Source of the DNA: JAJXZP01 sp963787185
GTDB taxonomy: Bacteria > Spirochaetota > Spirochaetia > Treponematales > Rectinemataceae
Direction of reading: 5' to 3'
Assembly: GCA_963787185.1 (NCBI GenBank)
Contig: CAWBCC010000019.1
Span: 54,804-118,803 of the forward strand
DNA length: 64,000 nt
Both the position numbers and the translations under genes were made by a program. Shown in pieces: positions 1-8,203 of this stretch; position 1 is the stretch's first letter; each line of letters starts with the position of its first letter. The notes below the pieces were generated by a model that was not told the DNA's origin, did no database searches, and saw nothing but the letters and a program-made list of their open reading frames with translations.

Positions 1-870
1 ACCGGCACGATCGCCGCGGCCACGATCCTCGTGGCGTCCATCGCACCTCCCGCCGAAACCGGCTACGCGCTCGGACTGCTGCAGATGGCGGTATTCCTCG
101 GTTCCTCGCTGGGACCGATGTTCGGCGGCATAATTTCCGATCTATTCAGCCATCGTGTCACTTTTTTCGCCACGTCGGTCCTCCTCCTCCTCGGGGGGAT
201 CGTCGTGACGAAGTTCGCGGAGGATGATTTCGTCCCGCCGAAGCACCGCAAGTCCATAATCAAGAGCATGGTGCCGGACTTCAGTCCCCTATTTCATTCG
301 AAAGCGCTGTGGGCGCTCATGGCCGTCGTTGCGGCCGACCAGGTCGCCGGCTCCATTGTCGCCCCTTTCCTGCCGCTGTTCATCCAAAGCATATCGCCGC
401 GGAGCGACATTGTAGGTTCCACCACCGGCATCATTCTCGGCGTGAGCGCGCTGGCAAGCGCCGTGGCCGCGGCGAGCCTCGGCAAGCTCAGCTACCGCAT
501 CGGCTATCGCAGGACCCTCGTGGTCTGTATGGCCACGGCGGCGGTCTTCACGGTACCCCAGGCCTTCGTTCACTCGCCGCTTCAGCTCTTGATACTCCGG
601 ATCGTGAGCTGCTTCTTCATAGGGGGCGACATGCCTGCGGCCAACGCTCTTATCGCGCTCCAGATCGAGCCGGGGAAACAGGGGAGCGTCTATGGGCTGA
701 CGAGTTCCATTTCGTCGGCATCGAATGCGTTGGGGCCCGTCCTGGGAGCCTCGCTCGCAGCCACCCTCGGCTATGGCTCCGTATTCACCGCGACAGGCCT
801 GATTCTCGCCGCGGCGGGCCTCTCCATCGGCCTCTTCATGCAGCGCGCGCGGGAGTCTCCCTCCAGTTGA
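1..870 (+). CDS. MFS drug-efflux-type transporter, 5' end outside window
   Basis: The reading frame is open to the first base of the window, so only the C-terminal part (about 289 residues) is visible. It contains about eight hydrophobic helices separated by short loops, with a charged cytoplasmic loop (FAEDDFVPPKHRKS) about 80 residues in that matches the central loop between the two six-helix halves of a major facilitator. The second half has 'LGKLSYRIGYRRTLV', a motif A-like cytoplasmic loop. Family knowledge suggests a proton-driven drug or metabolite exporter; the substrate cannot be inferred. A TetR regulator follows 220 bp downstream, a common setting for efflux pumps. Confidence 0.8.
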   Translation, partial: TGTIAAATILVASIAPPAETGYALGLLQMAVFLGSSLGPMFGGIISDLFSHRVTFFATSVLLLLGGIVVTKFAEDDFVPPKHRKSIIKSMVPDFSPLFHSKALWALMAVVAADQVAGSIVAPFLPLFIQSISPRSDIVGSTTGIILGVSALASAVAAASLGKLSYRIGYRRTLVVCMATAAVFTVPQAFVHSPLQLLILRIVSCFFIGGDMPAANALIALQIEPGKQGSVYGLTSSISSASNALGPVLGASLAATLGYGSVFTATGLILAAAGLSIGLFMQRARESPSS

Positions 871-1038
871 GCTCTCGAACGACGATTCGGTCTTGTCCAA
901 GCTGAGGTAACTCATCGCTGGAAAGTGGAGTCTCCGCCCAATTGCCGAAGCATTTTGACGGAACTGCCCCATTGTGCAGCCGTATTCTCGGGCCGGGCCT
1001 TGTACGACTCCATGCCTGAAGAGTCACAATTCAGCTAC

Positions 1039-1068
1039 TTTACATTGTTAACTTAACCGTGTTACAAT
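1039..1068 (+). promoter_or_regulatory. Promoter with overlapping inverted repeat before tetR-family gene
   Basis: TTTACA at 1039-1044 and TACAAT at 1063-1068 are separated by 18 bp and look like -35 and -10 elements. An imperfect inverted repeat, ATTGTTAAC (1044-1052) and GTTACAAT (1061-1068), covers the same stretch. A TetR protein bound there would block its own promoter. This is the usual arrangement for autoregulated TetR genes; binding itself is inferred. Confidence 0.45.
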
Positions 1069-1092
1069 AACTCCATCCCCCATGGAGGCATC

Positions 1093-1692
1093 ATGGCTAA
1101 GCCATCCAATCCAGATCTCGCGCGTCGGATCCTCGACCTGGCCCTCGAAGAGCTCGGCAGCAAGTCGCCCGACAAGGTGAACATGCGCGCATTAGCCGAG
1201 CGGGCCGGCGTGAGCCCCACGGCCATCTATTACTACTTCGCCTCGAAAGACGATCTCTTCGAGCGCATCAAGTTCGACATCATGGACGAGCTCGGGGCGC
1301 GCATCGCAGTCGCGACGGCTCGGGGCGGTTCGGCACGGGATCGTCTGGAGGCCCTGATGCGCGCCTACGTCGCGTGGTGCCTGGATCGACCTCACCTGGC
1401 CCGGCTCCTCATGGAGGATCTGCCGCCGAAGGAAGAGCTGACGGAGGAGACGACGCGCAAGTACTATGCTGTCTTCTTCGCTGCTCGTGACCTCATCGAG
1501 GAAGCGGTCGAGGAGCGAGGCCTCTCGTCCCGAAACGCCGAGCTGGACGCCTCGATGGGTCAGGCCGCCCTCTGGGGCATCGTGACACAATTCAGGTCCA
1601 AGCGCGTGCATCCCCGCTTCTGGGATTCGATAGACCCGCTCATCGAGCGCTTTATCGAGCTCTATTTCGGCGACGAAGGAGATTCGAAATGA
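1093..1692 (+). CDS. TetR/AcrR family transcriptional regulator
   Basis: 199 residues, normal for the family. The N-terminal 60 residues form the HTH: 'MRALAERAGVSPTAIYYYFASKDDLF' carries the typical recognition helix (VSPTAIYYYF followed by K-D-DLF). The remaining helices form the ligand-binding and dimer domain, with no strong clue to ligand. The ATG is preceded by GGAGG at a good distance. Its TGA overlaps the ATG of the next gene (ATGA), so it heads an operon with a lipoprotein and an outer-membrane protein, which it probably controls along with itself. It may also control the MFS gene upstream. Confidence 0.9.
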   Translation: MAKPSNPDLARRILDLALEELGSKSPDKVNMRALAERAGVSPTAIYYYFASKDDLFERIKFDIMDELGARIAVATARGGSARDRLEALMRAYVAWCLDRPHLARLLMEDLPPKEELTEETTRKYYAVFFAARDLIEEAVEERGLSSRNAELDASMGQAALWGIVTQFRSKRVHPRFWDSIDPLIERFIELYFGDEGDSK

Positions 1693-2405
1693 AAAGCTCC
1701 AAAGTATGTTTCAAGGCCGCGATCGCGCTCGCGGCGATCTCTCTCATAGTCATCGCCTTCACGTGCTGCGCAGGACAGCACGCGCCCGCCGAAACAACCT
1801 TCGTCCAAGGCAGACACTTCACGCTCCATCTCGTTCCGGGCCCCGAGTATAAGTTCACTTCTAGGTGGTTGATCTTTCCGGTGCCTATTTATCCCCAGGT
1901 CGCCTGCTGGATCGAGACTCCCGAAGGGGACTACGTCGGCACAATCTATGCTACCGCGAAAAGCGCCAGGAAGACCTGGAAAATGGCGCCTCCAGGAGGG
2001 CGCCCCGAAGCCCTGCCGGTATGGTTTCATCTCCAGGAAAGGCGAAGCATGGCGGCGGACACGACATCCGGGCCGACTCCACGAGGAGACACGACCCACA
2101 ATTCGGGCCTGGCGGCGGCATTGCCGAGCGGAACCTATGTCGTCAAGCTCGAAATCAATCGGAGCTACGACTACAATGCGAGCTACACCCGTGCGAATTC
2201 GGGCGTCAATGGTCAACCCTCGATCATCTACGAGTGCACGATCACCGTGGGGCGGGGGCGGTCGGAAGGAATCTTCGGGCCCATCGGGACAGGCTCCCTC
2301 GACGGCTCGGACGGAAACATCAGACCGGGGCTGGAGGGCATCACCACTGCCCTGAAGCTGCTCGATAGCGCCGAGATATCCTTTGATGAAGGCGCGGCGC
2401 GATGA
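1689..2405 (+). CDS. Hypothetical secreted lipoprotein
   Basis: 238 residues. The N-terminus is a signal peptide with charged start, hydrophobic core and a Cys pair near residue 26-27 (AFTCCAG), consistent with a lipobox-like site in spirochaetes. The mature part is rich in beta-strand-like segments, with 'LPSGTYVVKLEINRSYDYN' suggesting an Ig-like or DUF2271-like sandwich. No catalytic motif is seen and function is unknown. It is translationally coupled at both ends by ATGA overlaps (with the TetR gene upstream and the barrel protein downstream), so the three products probably act together at the cell envelope. Confidence 0.75.
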   Translation: MKSSKVCFKAAIALAAISLIVIAFTCCAGQHAPAETTFVQGRHFTLHLVPGPEYKFTSRWLIFPVPIYPQVACWIETPEGDYVGTIYATAKSARKTWKMAPPGGRPEALPVWFHLQERRSMAADTTSGPTPRGDTTHNSGLAAALPSGTYVVKLEINRSYDYNASYTRANSGVNGQPSIIYECTITVGRGRSEGIFGPIGTGSLDGSDGNIRPGLEGITTALKLLDSAEISFDEGAAR

Positions 2406-3220
2406 ATAAGCGGATCGTCTTTTTCACGCTCTTCATAGTCGCTCTGACTGCCCTCTCCGCCGATCCCGCGGTACGCGGTATCTACCTGGATCAAAACGTC
2501 CAGGCCTCGTATGACCCGATCGGACTTCAGCTGGGCACCAAGCTTTTCTATCGTATGCCGCTCGTCGAGAAAGAAGGGGCGCTATGGGAATCCACGAAAA
2601 TGGATATCGGAATGACGAACAGTCTCTCTCCCGCCTACGATTTCGTCGGCGCCTATCTCGATATCGAACCGATCGCAATCTTCGACCTCGCCTTAACGGC
2701 CCAGTTCGCGGGATACTATGACGAGCTCGGTTACGGCTTTCATGATCTTTCAGGTTATGACGCGCCCTTCGATTCGGCTGCTCTTACTTCGCTCCCCTCC
2801 AAAAACGCAACAGGTTATATTCTATCCGCCGCTCCCACCCTCAAATGGGCTTTTGGACCCTTTGCCTTCGCGAACACGCTCCACATCACATATTTCGATG
2901 TCGACGGTGGCAAGGGCTATTTCTATGAAACCTATGCCAATTGCGTCCTCGCCAAGAGCGACACAGAGCTGTACAACGATGCCTATGCGCTGCTGAAGCT
3001 CGCCTCGGGGATCATGATAGGCCTGAACGATTCGATTCTTTTCGTGCCTTCCTCGAACTATCGATCTCACACGCTCCAGGCTGTCGGAGTTTTTTCCGGG
3101 AATCTGTCCGAAAGGCTTTCCTTCTACGCCGCCCTGACGGCCGGCCTGTACCTGGAAGATCGCTACTACCGCTATGCGCCGCGCGTCGCGGGCGTGGTGG
3201 GAATCACGAGCGCCCTGTGA
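2402..3220 (+). CDS. Predicted outer-membrane beta-barrel protein
   Basis: 272 residues with an N-terminal signal peptide (cleavage expected after the 'TALSA' region). The rest alternates polar and aromatic/hydrophobic residues, with many Tyr and Phe and repeated Gly, typical of a small beta-barrel. The last strand ends 'RVAGVVGITSAL', lacking a terminal Phe. No close family is recognised. The start codon overlaps the stop of the lipoprotein gene, so it is the third gene of the TetR-led operon. Its function, perhaps a pore or envelope component linked to export, is inference. Confidence 0.7.
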   Translation: MNKRIVFFTLFIVALTALSADPAVRGIYLDQNVQASYDPIGLQLGTKLFYRMPLVEKEGALWESTKMDIGMTNSLSPAYDFVGAYLDIEPIAIFDLALTAQFAGYYDELGYGFHDLSGYDAPFDSAALTSLPSKNATGYILSAAPTLKWAFGPFAFANTLHITYFDVDGGKGYFYETYANCVLAKSDTELYNDAYALLKLASGIMIGLNDSILFVPSSNYRSHTLQAVGVFSGNLSERLSFYAALTAGLYLEDRYYRYAPRVAGVVGITSAL

Positions 3221-3369
3221 GCATCGGGCCGGGGCTGCCGCTCCCTCGCGGCGAAGGCGCGCAGAATCTCGGGAAGGCTTCTCAAATGAGAGAGTGTCTC
3301 CCCCGGAGACGGCCCTCCTTCGACCGCAGCTTTGCATGGAAAAGAGTCCTATCGCGACTGGAGGAGCTC

Positions 3370-4476
3370 TTGCTGAAAACAATCTTCCCATGCCTGGCCC
3401 TCGTGTTCGTCGCTTTTTGCGTTTCCTGCAGCATTCCCCCTTCCAGGCCCGCACCCGGCTCGTGGTCCGATATTGTCGAACAAGCACGCTGGGCGCAGAA
3501 TGCGCACAACATGCAGAGCTGGAAGTTGACCCCATCGCCGGGAGACCCGAACACGCTATGGATCCGCCTCGACTCCGGCCGACTCCTTCCCCAGACAGAT
3601 CCACCTTCGCGTCAGTTGTTGATTTCTGTGGGGTGTTTCCTGGCGGCGGCAGAGGATACCGCCGCCGCTCGGGGCCAAAGACTGTCCTGGACTCTTTTCC
3701 CCGACGGGGTATGGAACCCTGCCCAGCCGGCGGAGGCCCCGGTCGCCGCCTTGTCGAAAGCTCCCGCTCCACAAGCGCCGCCGCCGGAGAAACTGGATGC
3801 CTTATCGTCGCCCACGGTAAAATACGGGGTAGCCCCGCTGGTTTTTTCGCAGGGCTTCTTCGACTCCCTGGAAGCCCGGTATTCGGGAAAGGGGATTCGG
3901 TTCGAATGGATTCTGGACCCTGACCGTCTCGACAGGATCAAGAAAATCGCGCGCGATGCGTATGCTCTTGAAATGAGTATCCCGCGGACGCTGGACGAAA
4001 GCTACATGAACACGCGGTTCACCGGTGGCCAGAGATGGAGGAAACCCTGGGGCATCACCCTTCTTCCTAATTTTCCCGTGTGGGTGATCCCTTTCGTGGA
4101 TGTTTGGGAAACGTTCTTCCCCCAATCACGGCAGGACTACGCAAGGACTTCGACGGATCTCTTTTCCGCCGCGGTGGATTCTTCAAGGGCCGTTCTGGTG
4201 GTCGCGACACAGGGAAACAGTCCGGAGCTGCAAGTCCGCACAGGAGTTCTATTGCAGAAACTCTGGATGGCAGTACTCTCCGCGGGTGGAAGTCTGCTCC
4301 CCCTTTCCCAGGCATTACAGGAATATCCCGAGATGGAGGAGCTCAACAAGGCAATCCGTCGCGAGGTATCGCAGCCGGGCGAAACAGTTCAGATGCTTCT
4401 TTCGCTGGGAAAACCGAAAGGGATTTTCCTCCGATCTCCAAGGATCTCGGCGGAAAAGCTGCTCCATCAGAAGTGA
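3370..4476 (+). CDS. Acg-type nitroreductase-fold lipoprotein
   Basis: I chose TTG at 3370 because GGAGGAG lies just before it and because it yields a clean lipoprotein signal (hydrophobic core, then FCVSCS) with the lipidated Cys near residue 20; an ATG at 3286 would put about 28 extra residues in front. The mature protein has 'WAQNAHNMQSWKL' and 'LLPQTDPPSRQLLISVGC', matching the two FMN-contact regions of Acg-family nitroreductases (S/A-H-N-x-Q-x-W and RxLxxxDPxxRQLxISCG). Later parts, including 'SMYIPRTLDE'-like and 'VVATQGNSP' segments, fit the rest of that fold. Known family members may bind or sequester FMN. Export as a lipoprotein is unusual and is noted as a finding. Confidence 0.75.
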   Translation: MLKTIFPCLALVFVAFCVSCSIPPSRPAPGSWSDIVEQARWAQNAHNMQSWKLTPSPGDPNTLWIRLDSGRLLPQTDPPSRQLLISVGCFLAAAEDTAAARGQRLSWTLFPDGVWNPAQPAEAPVAALSKAPAPQAPPPEKLDALSSPTVKYGVAPLVFSQGFFDSLEARYSGKGIRFEWILDPDRLDRIKKIARDAYALEMSIPRTLDESYMNTRFTGGQRWRKPWGITLLPNFPVWVIPFVDVWETFFPQSRQDYARTSTDLFSAAVDSSRAVLVVATQGNSPELQVRTGVLLQKLWMAVLSAGGSLLPLSQALQEYPEMEELNKAIRREVSQPGETVQMLLSLGKPKGIFLRSPRISAEKLLHQK

Positions 4477-4537
4477 TCTTCGGCGGGAAGCCCGACATTC
4501 CCGCCGCGAGCCGCCATCATCGTCGGCAGGGGGGCGT

Positions 4538-5809
4538 ATGAACGGAATAGATGCCCAGATTTTCAAGAGAGAAATATCCTCATTAAAAGCGGCGATAGTG
4601 TTCCGACTGCTCAGTTGGGGATATCTGGCAGGCGTCGAACCCTTCAGCGCGAAAAGTCTGATGGAACTGGTTTTCGTGGAACTCCTCATGCTTTTCGGTA
4701 TCACAGTTTCCATTGTGTCATTGTTCTTTTTTGCCCGAAAAAGGTACGTCCGGCCTTTGGGAATTACCGGATCGATTCTCGATGTCATCATCGTCCCGTT
4801 GCAGCCCGTAATCTGGTATCTTTCGGTAGGAGGCTCCGCGGTCAATCCCGCGTACATGCTGAAAGGGCCGCTCTACCAGACTTTTTTATGGCTTATTCTT
4901 GGATACAATAGTTTCGCGCTTCAGCCTGTCTATATCTTGATCGTTCTCATAGGAGGCTCGCTGGGATATCTCGGGCATTTTGCCTATCTTGTCCTTTCCG
5001 GTAGCGCAATGTTCACGACCGACTACATTGCGCACAATCTGGGCGGCGGTGTCGATATTTTATTCATCCTTCAACCGCTCATCGCATATATCGCAATAGG
5101 AGTGGGATTCGTCATTTTCTCTATGAGAATGAAGAAAACCATTTATGCGGCCGTAAAGAACGAAACGGTATCGAACCAGCTGTCCCGGTTCTTTTCCCCC
5201 AAGGTGAAGGACGAGATCATGTCTTTGAACGAACAGATCGTATCCGAAAAGGGCAAATTGCAGAACGTGGCCGTGATGTTCAGCGACATAAGAAATTTCA
5301 CGAAATACTGCGAGGATAAGTCGCCGGAAGAAATAGTAACTTTCCTGAAGGAGTATCAATCCATAATGGTCGATATCATATTCAAACACGATGGAACTCT
5401 CGACAAGTTCGTCGGCGATGGGATTATGGCGACGTTCGGGACTCCTTCGACCAGCGAAGACGACGCGAGCAATGCGGTAAGGGCGGCGATGGAAATGTCT
5501 TCTTCGCTGAGGAGTTTCAACATCGACAGGACAAAATCCGGTTTGGAAGAAATAAGGATCGGTATCGGAATACATTACGGGCAGGTAGTCGTCGGCAGTA
5601 TCGGGAGCGGAAATAGGCTCGAATATACGGTTATCGGAGATACGGTCAATATTGCGAGCAGACTGGAAACGGCTACGAAGGAATTGAAAAGAGAGATAGT
5701 ATTTTCTCGGGAAGTAAAAAACCAAATCGCTGCGGACATCAAGACGACCTTGCTCGGTTCGATCGAGATACGGGGGCATGGGAAGCCGATGCAGGTATTT
5801 TCCGTATGA
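4538..5809 (+). CDS. Membrane-bound class III adenylate/guanylate cyclase
   Basis: 423 residues. The ATG at 4538 follows a purine-rich CAGGGGGG site. The N-terminal ~205 residues contain five or six hydrophobic helices; a short linker (NETVSNQLSRFFSPKV) leads to a class III cyclase domain. Visible key residues: metal-binding Asp in 'VMFSDIRNFTKY', second Asp in 'LDKFVGDGIMATFG', and the Asn/Arg transition-state pair in 'GDTVNIASRLE'. All catalytic residues seem present, so it should make cAMP (or cGMP) in the cytoplasm in response to a membrane signal. Spirochaetes carry many such enzymes. It stands alone; no operon partner is evident. Confidence 0.9.
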   Translation: MNGIDAQIFKREISSLKAAIVFRLLSWGYLAGVEPFSAKSLMELVFVELLMLFGITVSIVSLFFFARKRYVRPLGITGSILDVIIVPLQPVIWYLSVGGSAVNPAYMLKGPLYQTFLWLILGYNSFALQPVYILIVLIGGSLGYLGHFAYLVLSGSAMFTTDYIAHNLGGGVDILFILQPLIAYIAIGVGFVIFSMRMKKTIYAAVKNETVSNQLSRFFSPKVKDEIMSLNEQIVSEKGKLQNVAVMFSDIRNFTKYCEDKSPEEIVTFLKEYQSIMVDIIFKHDGTLDKFVGDGIMATFGTPSTSEDDASNAVRAAMEMSSSLRSFNIDRTKSGLEEIRIGIGIHYGQVVVGSIGSGNRLEYTVIGDTVNIASRLETATKELKREIVFSREVKNQIAADIKTTLLGSIEIRGHGKPMQVFSV

Positions 5810-5947
5810 AAAAAAAGAAACGGCATCGGCTTGGTCCGTCGTTCGGGCGGGGGGAAACGCGCTCGACCTTGGATGGGCAACGCGATTGCGTTCCCGTGCC
5901 CGACCGAAATCAAAGTGGTACCAACTTCCGCCGGAATGACGCGGGTG

Positions 5948-6173
5948 TCACACCCAGGTCACGCTCTTCAAGGTTCTGCGGATGCTTCTTCGGTATCTAT
6001 ACTTCGGATAACCGAGCCATGCACTGCCCGCATGTGAAACAGAGAGAGAGCCTGTCTTCCCGGGCCTCGATGAGCCGCGACTGCGATCTCCCTATGATCC
6101 TATTGGGACAGATTTCGGCGCAGATCCCGCAGTCTGAGCAGCTTTCTCGCGAGATGACGATGCGTCTGCCCAT
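5948..6173 (-). pseudogene. Remnant of a ferredoxin-nitroreductase fusion gene
   Basis: From an ATG at 6173 a 58-residue frame gives IVISRESCSDCGICAEICP, a complete CxxCxxCxxxCP iron-sulfur motif, then CFTCGQCMA, the first three Cys of a second cluster. The frame then stops at 5997 before the fourth Cys. In another frame just downstream, at about 5990-5950, 'RRSIRRTL' resembles the start of a nitroreductase domain (RRSxRxF). This is how ferredoxin-nitroreductase fusions are built, so I infer a decayed gene with a deletion and a frameshift. The rest of 5810-6439 shows no intact gene on either strand. Confidence 0.45.
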
Positions 6174-6439
6174 GCTTCCGTCCGGCGGCGATAGAGACTG
6201 GAGAAAGTGTAGCGGCCGTGCGCTCGAACGCATAGTGCCTTCCGGGCTCGAACGCAAAGCTTCGTGTGTCCCGCTTGATAGTGGCTCTAGCGACTTGTAA
6301 TCTCCCGACCCTCTGCGCTTCTCGAGGTCCGACCCGCCGCCGTGCGCTCCGCATCCGCCGCGCGGACCCTTGCCAATGATTTGCCGGGATGTTTCAATGG
6401 AACATGGGAGATTCCCAGTGATGAACATCAAAGACGGCC

Positions 6440-7564
6440 ATGAAAAACATCCCGAATATTCTTGACGAACATTTTCGGGATCTGAAAAGGCCGGACGAGG
6501 TGGGCCGGAAGGCCGTCGAGGCGAGCCTGCACAAGGCGAATCAGGAAGCCATCGTTCCGATCGGCATTGCGGCCGCCGCGGCCGGCGCGCTGTTCCTCGG
6601 CTATGAACTGTTCATGAACCCCGCCGAGCCGAGGGGCGGCTCCGCATGGTGGAATTACATCGTACTCTTCTCCTTCCTGCTTGCATTCGGTGCGTTCCTG
6701 CTCATCCTACACCGCATCCCGCGCATTCGCCCCCATCTGCCCGTGGCGGCCGCCATCTCGATTACACTCCTGACTTCGGGACTCGCATCCGCGGATTCGC
6801 TCGTATCGAGGGACATGTCGGCCCTGGCTATCGGCCTCGTCGGCGGCACCATCGCGCTGCGCACGCGCATCCCCTTCCATCTGCTTCGCGACATCGCGAC
6901 GATCGCATTGTATATCGGTGGGGTCCGAATCCTGGCGGGCCATTTTCCCGCGCTCGCGGATATCGTGAACTCGGTGGTCCAGCTGATCCTCGCAATGCTC
7001 GTCGCCTTCATCCTCGAGCGCTATGCGCTCCGCGCATCTCTCTATCAGGCCAAGCTCGAAGAACGGAACCGTGAACTCCTGGAAACGGCCATAAGGGACC
7101 GGCTGACCGGCCTCTACAACCGACACTATACCGATGAGACGCTGGACAGGAGTTTCGCGGTCGCCCGGACCAGAGGGAAGCAGTTATCCCTGATACTGAT
7201 CGACGTCGACCACTTCAAGCGAATCAACGACGAGTTCGGCCACGACGAGGGCGACCGAGTTCTCGTCGCCACGGCGAATGCTCTCGCCGTGGCCGTTCGG
7301 AATTCCGACACCCCGGGCCGGTTCGGGGGCGACGAGTTCATCGTCATCCTTCCGGACGCCTCCCTCGAGGTCGCCCGCTTCGTCGGGGGGCGAATCCTGG
7401 ACGCCGTGCGCACGCTCGGTGCCGATGAGGTTCCCCGCCCCGTGACGGTCAGCGCGGGCATCGTCGAATTGCGCCCCGGCGAGGAGATGAAGCAGCTTTT
7501 CCACCGGGCCGACGACCTGCTCTATTTGGCCAAGAGGAACGGGAGGAACCGAATGGAATGCTGA
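6440..7564 (+). CDS. Membrane diguanylate cyclase (GGDEF)
   Basis: 374 residues. About six hydrophobic segments occupy residues 30-195; a short helical linker (YQAKLEERNRELLETAIRD) leads to the GGDEF domain. It has the 'DRLTGLYNRHY' entry motif, the 'DVDHFKRINDEFGHDEGD' nucleotide-binding stretch and an intact RFGGDEF active site. RNSD lies five residues before GGDEF, which is the RxxD inhibitory site, so product feedback is expected. It makes cyclic di-GMP from two GTP at the inner membrane. No conserved sensor domain is recognised. It is a single gene between the remnant upstream and arsC downstream. Confidence 0.92.
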   Translation: MKNIPNILDEHFRDLKRPDEVGRKAVEASLHKANQEAIVPIGIAAAAAGALFLGYELFMNPAEPRGGSAWWNYIVLFSFLLAFGAFLLILHRIPRIRPHLPVAAAISITLLTSGLASADSLVSRDMSALAIGLVGGTIALRTRIPFHLLRDIATIALYIGGVRILAGHFPALADIVNSVVQLILAMLVAFILERYALRASLYQAKLEERNRELLETAIRDRLTGLYNRHYTDETLDRSFAVARTRGKQLSLILIDVDHFKRINDEFGHDEGDRVLVATANALAVAVRNSDTPGRFGGDEFIVILPDASLEVARFVGGRILDAVRTLGADEVPRPVTVSAGIVELRPGEEMKQLFHRADDLLYLAKRNGRNRMEC

Positions 7565-7761
7565 GGGCGGGGGAGCCTTACAACCAAATTCTAACTTGAC
7601 TCCGACGCATCCGCGCCCCCATTGTGACTGAGAATGATAATTCACGCAAACACCACTTTCTCGGTTACGGGATCGTCTCGGACGCAGGAAGCGCGCGACG
7701 GCACATCCATCCTCGGGATTGGCCGCAAGTGGGGTCGTCTTTCGGACCAAAGGAGGTTCTC

Positions 7762-8193
7762 GTGATCCGGGTACTGTTCATCTGCACGCACAACAGTGCG
7801 CGAAGCCAGATGGCGGAAGCCTATCTGCGCAAGTTCGGCGCTGATCGCTTTTTCACCGAGAGCGCCGGCCTCGAGCCCGGTGCGCTCAATCCTTTCGTAG
7901 TTCGAGCCCTGCAGGAAGAGGGAATCGACATCTCGGGAAAGAAGACACAAAGCGTCTTCGACCTCTACAAAGAGGGAAGGCATTATCAGTACGTCGTCGC
8001 GGTCTGCTCGCGGGAGGCGGAAGAAAAGTGCCCGATTTTTCCCGGAATCACCAAGCGACTTCACTGGCCCTTCGACGACCCTTCGACCTTCAAGGGGAGC
8101 GACGAGGAGATCATGACCCGCGTCCGCATCATCCGGGATGCGATCAAGGACAGGGTGCGGGAGTTCATCGATGTCGTGGGGACATCCGCGTGA
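7762..8193 (+). CDS. arsC: Arsenate reductase, thioredoxin-coupled LMW-phosphatase type
   Basis: 143 residues starting at GTG 7762, with AGGAGG five bases upstream. The N-terminus reads VLFICTHNSARSQMAEAYL: a CX5R loop with Cys8 and Arg14. Cys82 and Cys90 in 'VCSREAEEKCP' fit the redox Cys pair that distinguishes thioredoxin-dependent ArsC from ordinary low-molecular-weight tyrosine phosphatases; 'PFDDPS' supplies the general acid Asp. It would reduce arsenate to arsenite in the cytoplasm. No arsR, arsB or acr3 is adjacent, so it is an orphan copy. A protein phosphatase role is less likely given the Cys pair. Confidence 0.85.
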   Translation: MIRVLFICTHNSARSQMAEAYLRKFGADRFFTESAGLEPGALNPFVVRALQEEGIDISGKKTQSVFDLYKEGRHYQYVVAVCSREAEEKCPIFPGITKRLHWPFDDPSTFKGSDEEIMTRVRIIRDAIKDRVREFIDVVGTSA

Positions 8194-8203
8194 AGATGAG
8201 GTT

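Noticed and set aside
2941..3369. Upstream extension of the nitroreductase frame into the beta-barrel gene
   Set aside because: It overlaps a real gene in another frame and would bury the signal peptide; TTG 3370 with GGAGGAG is a better start.
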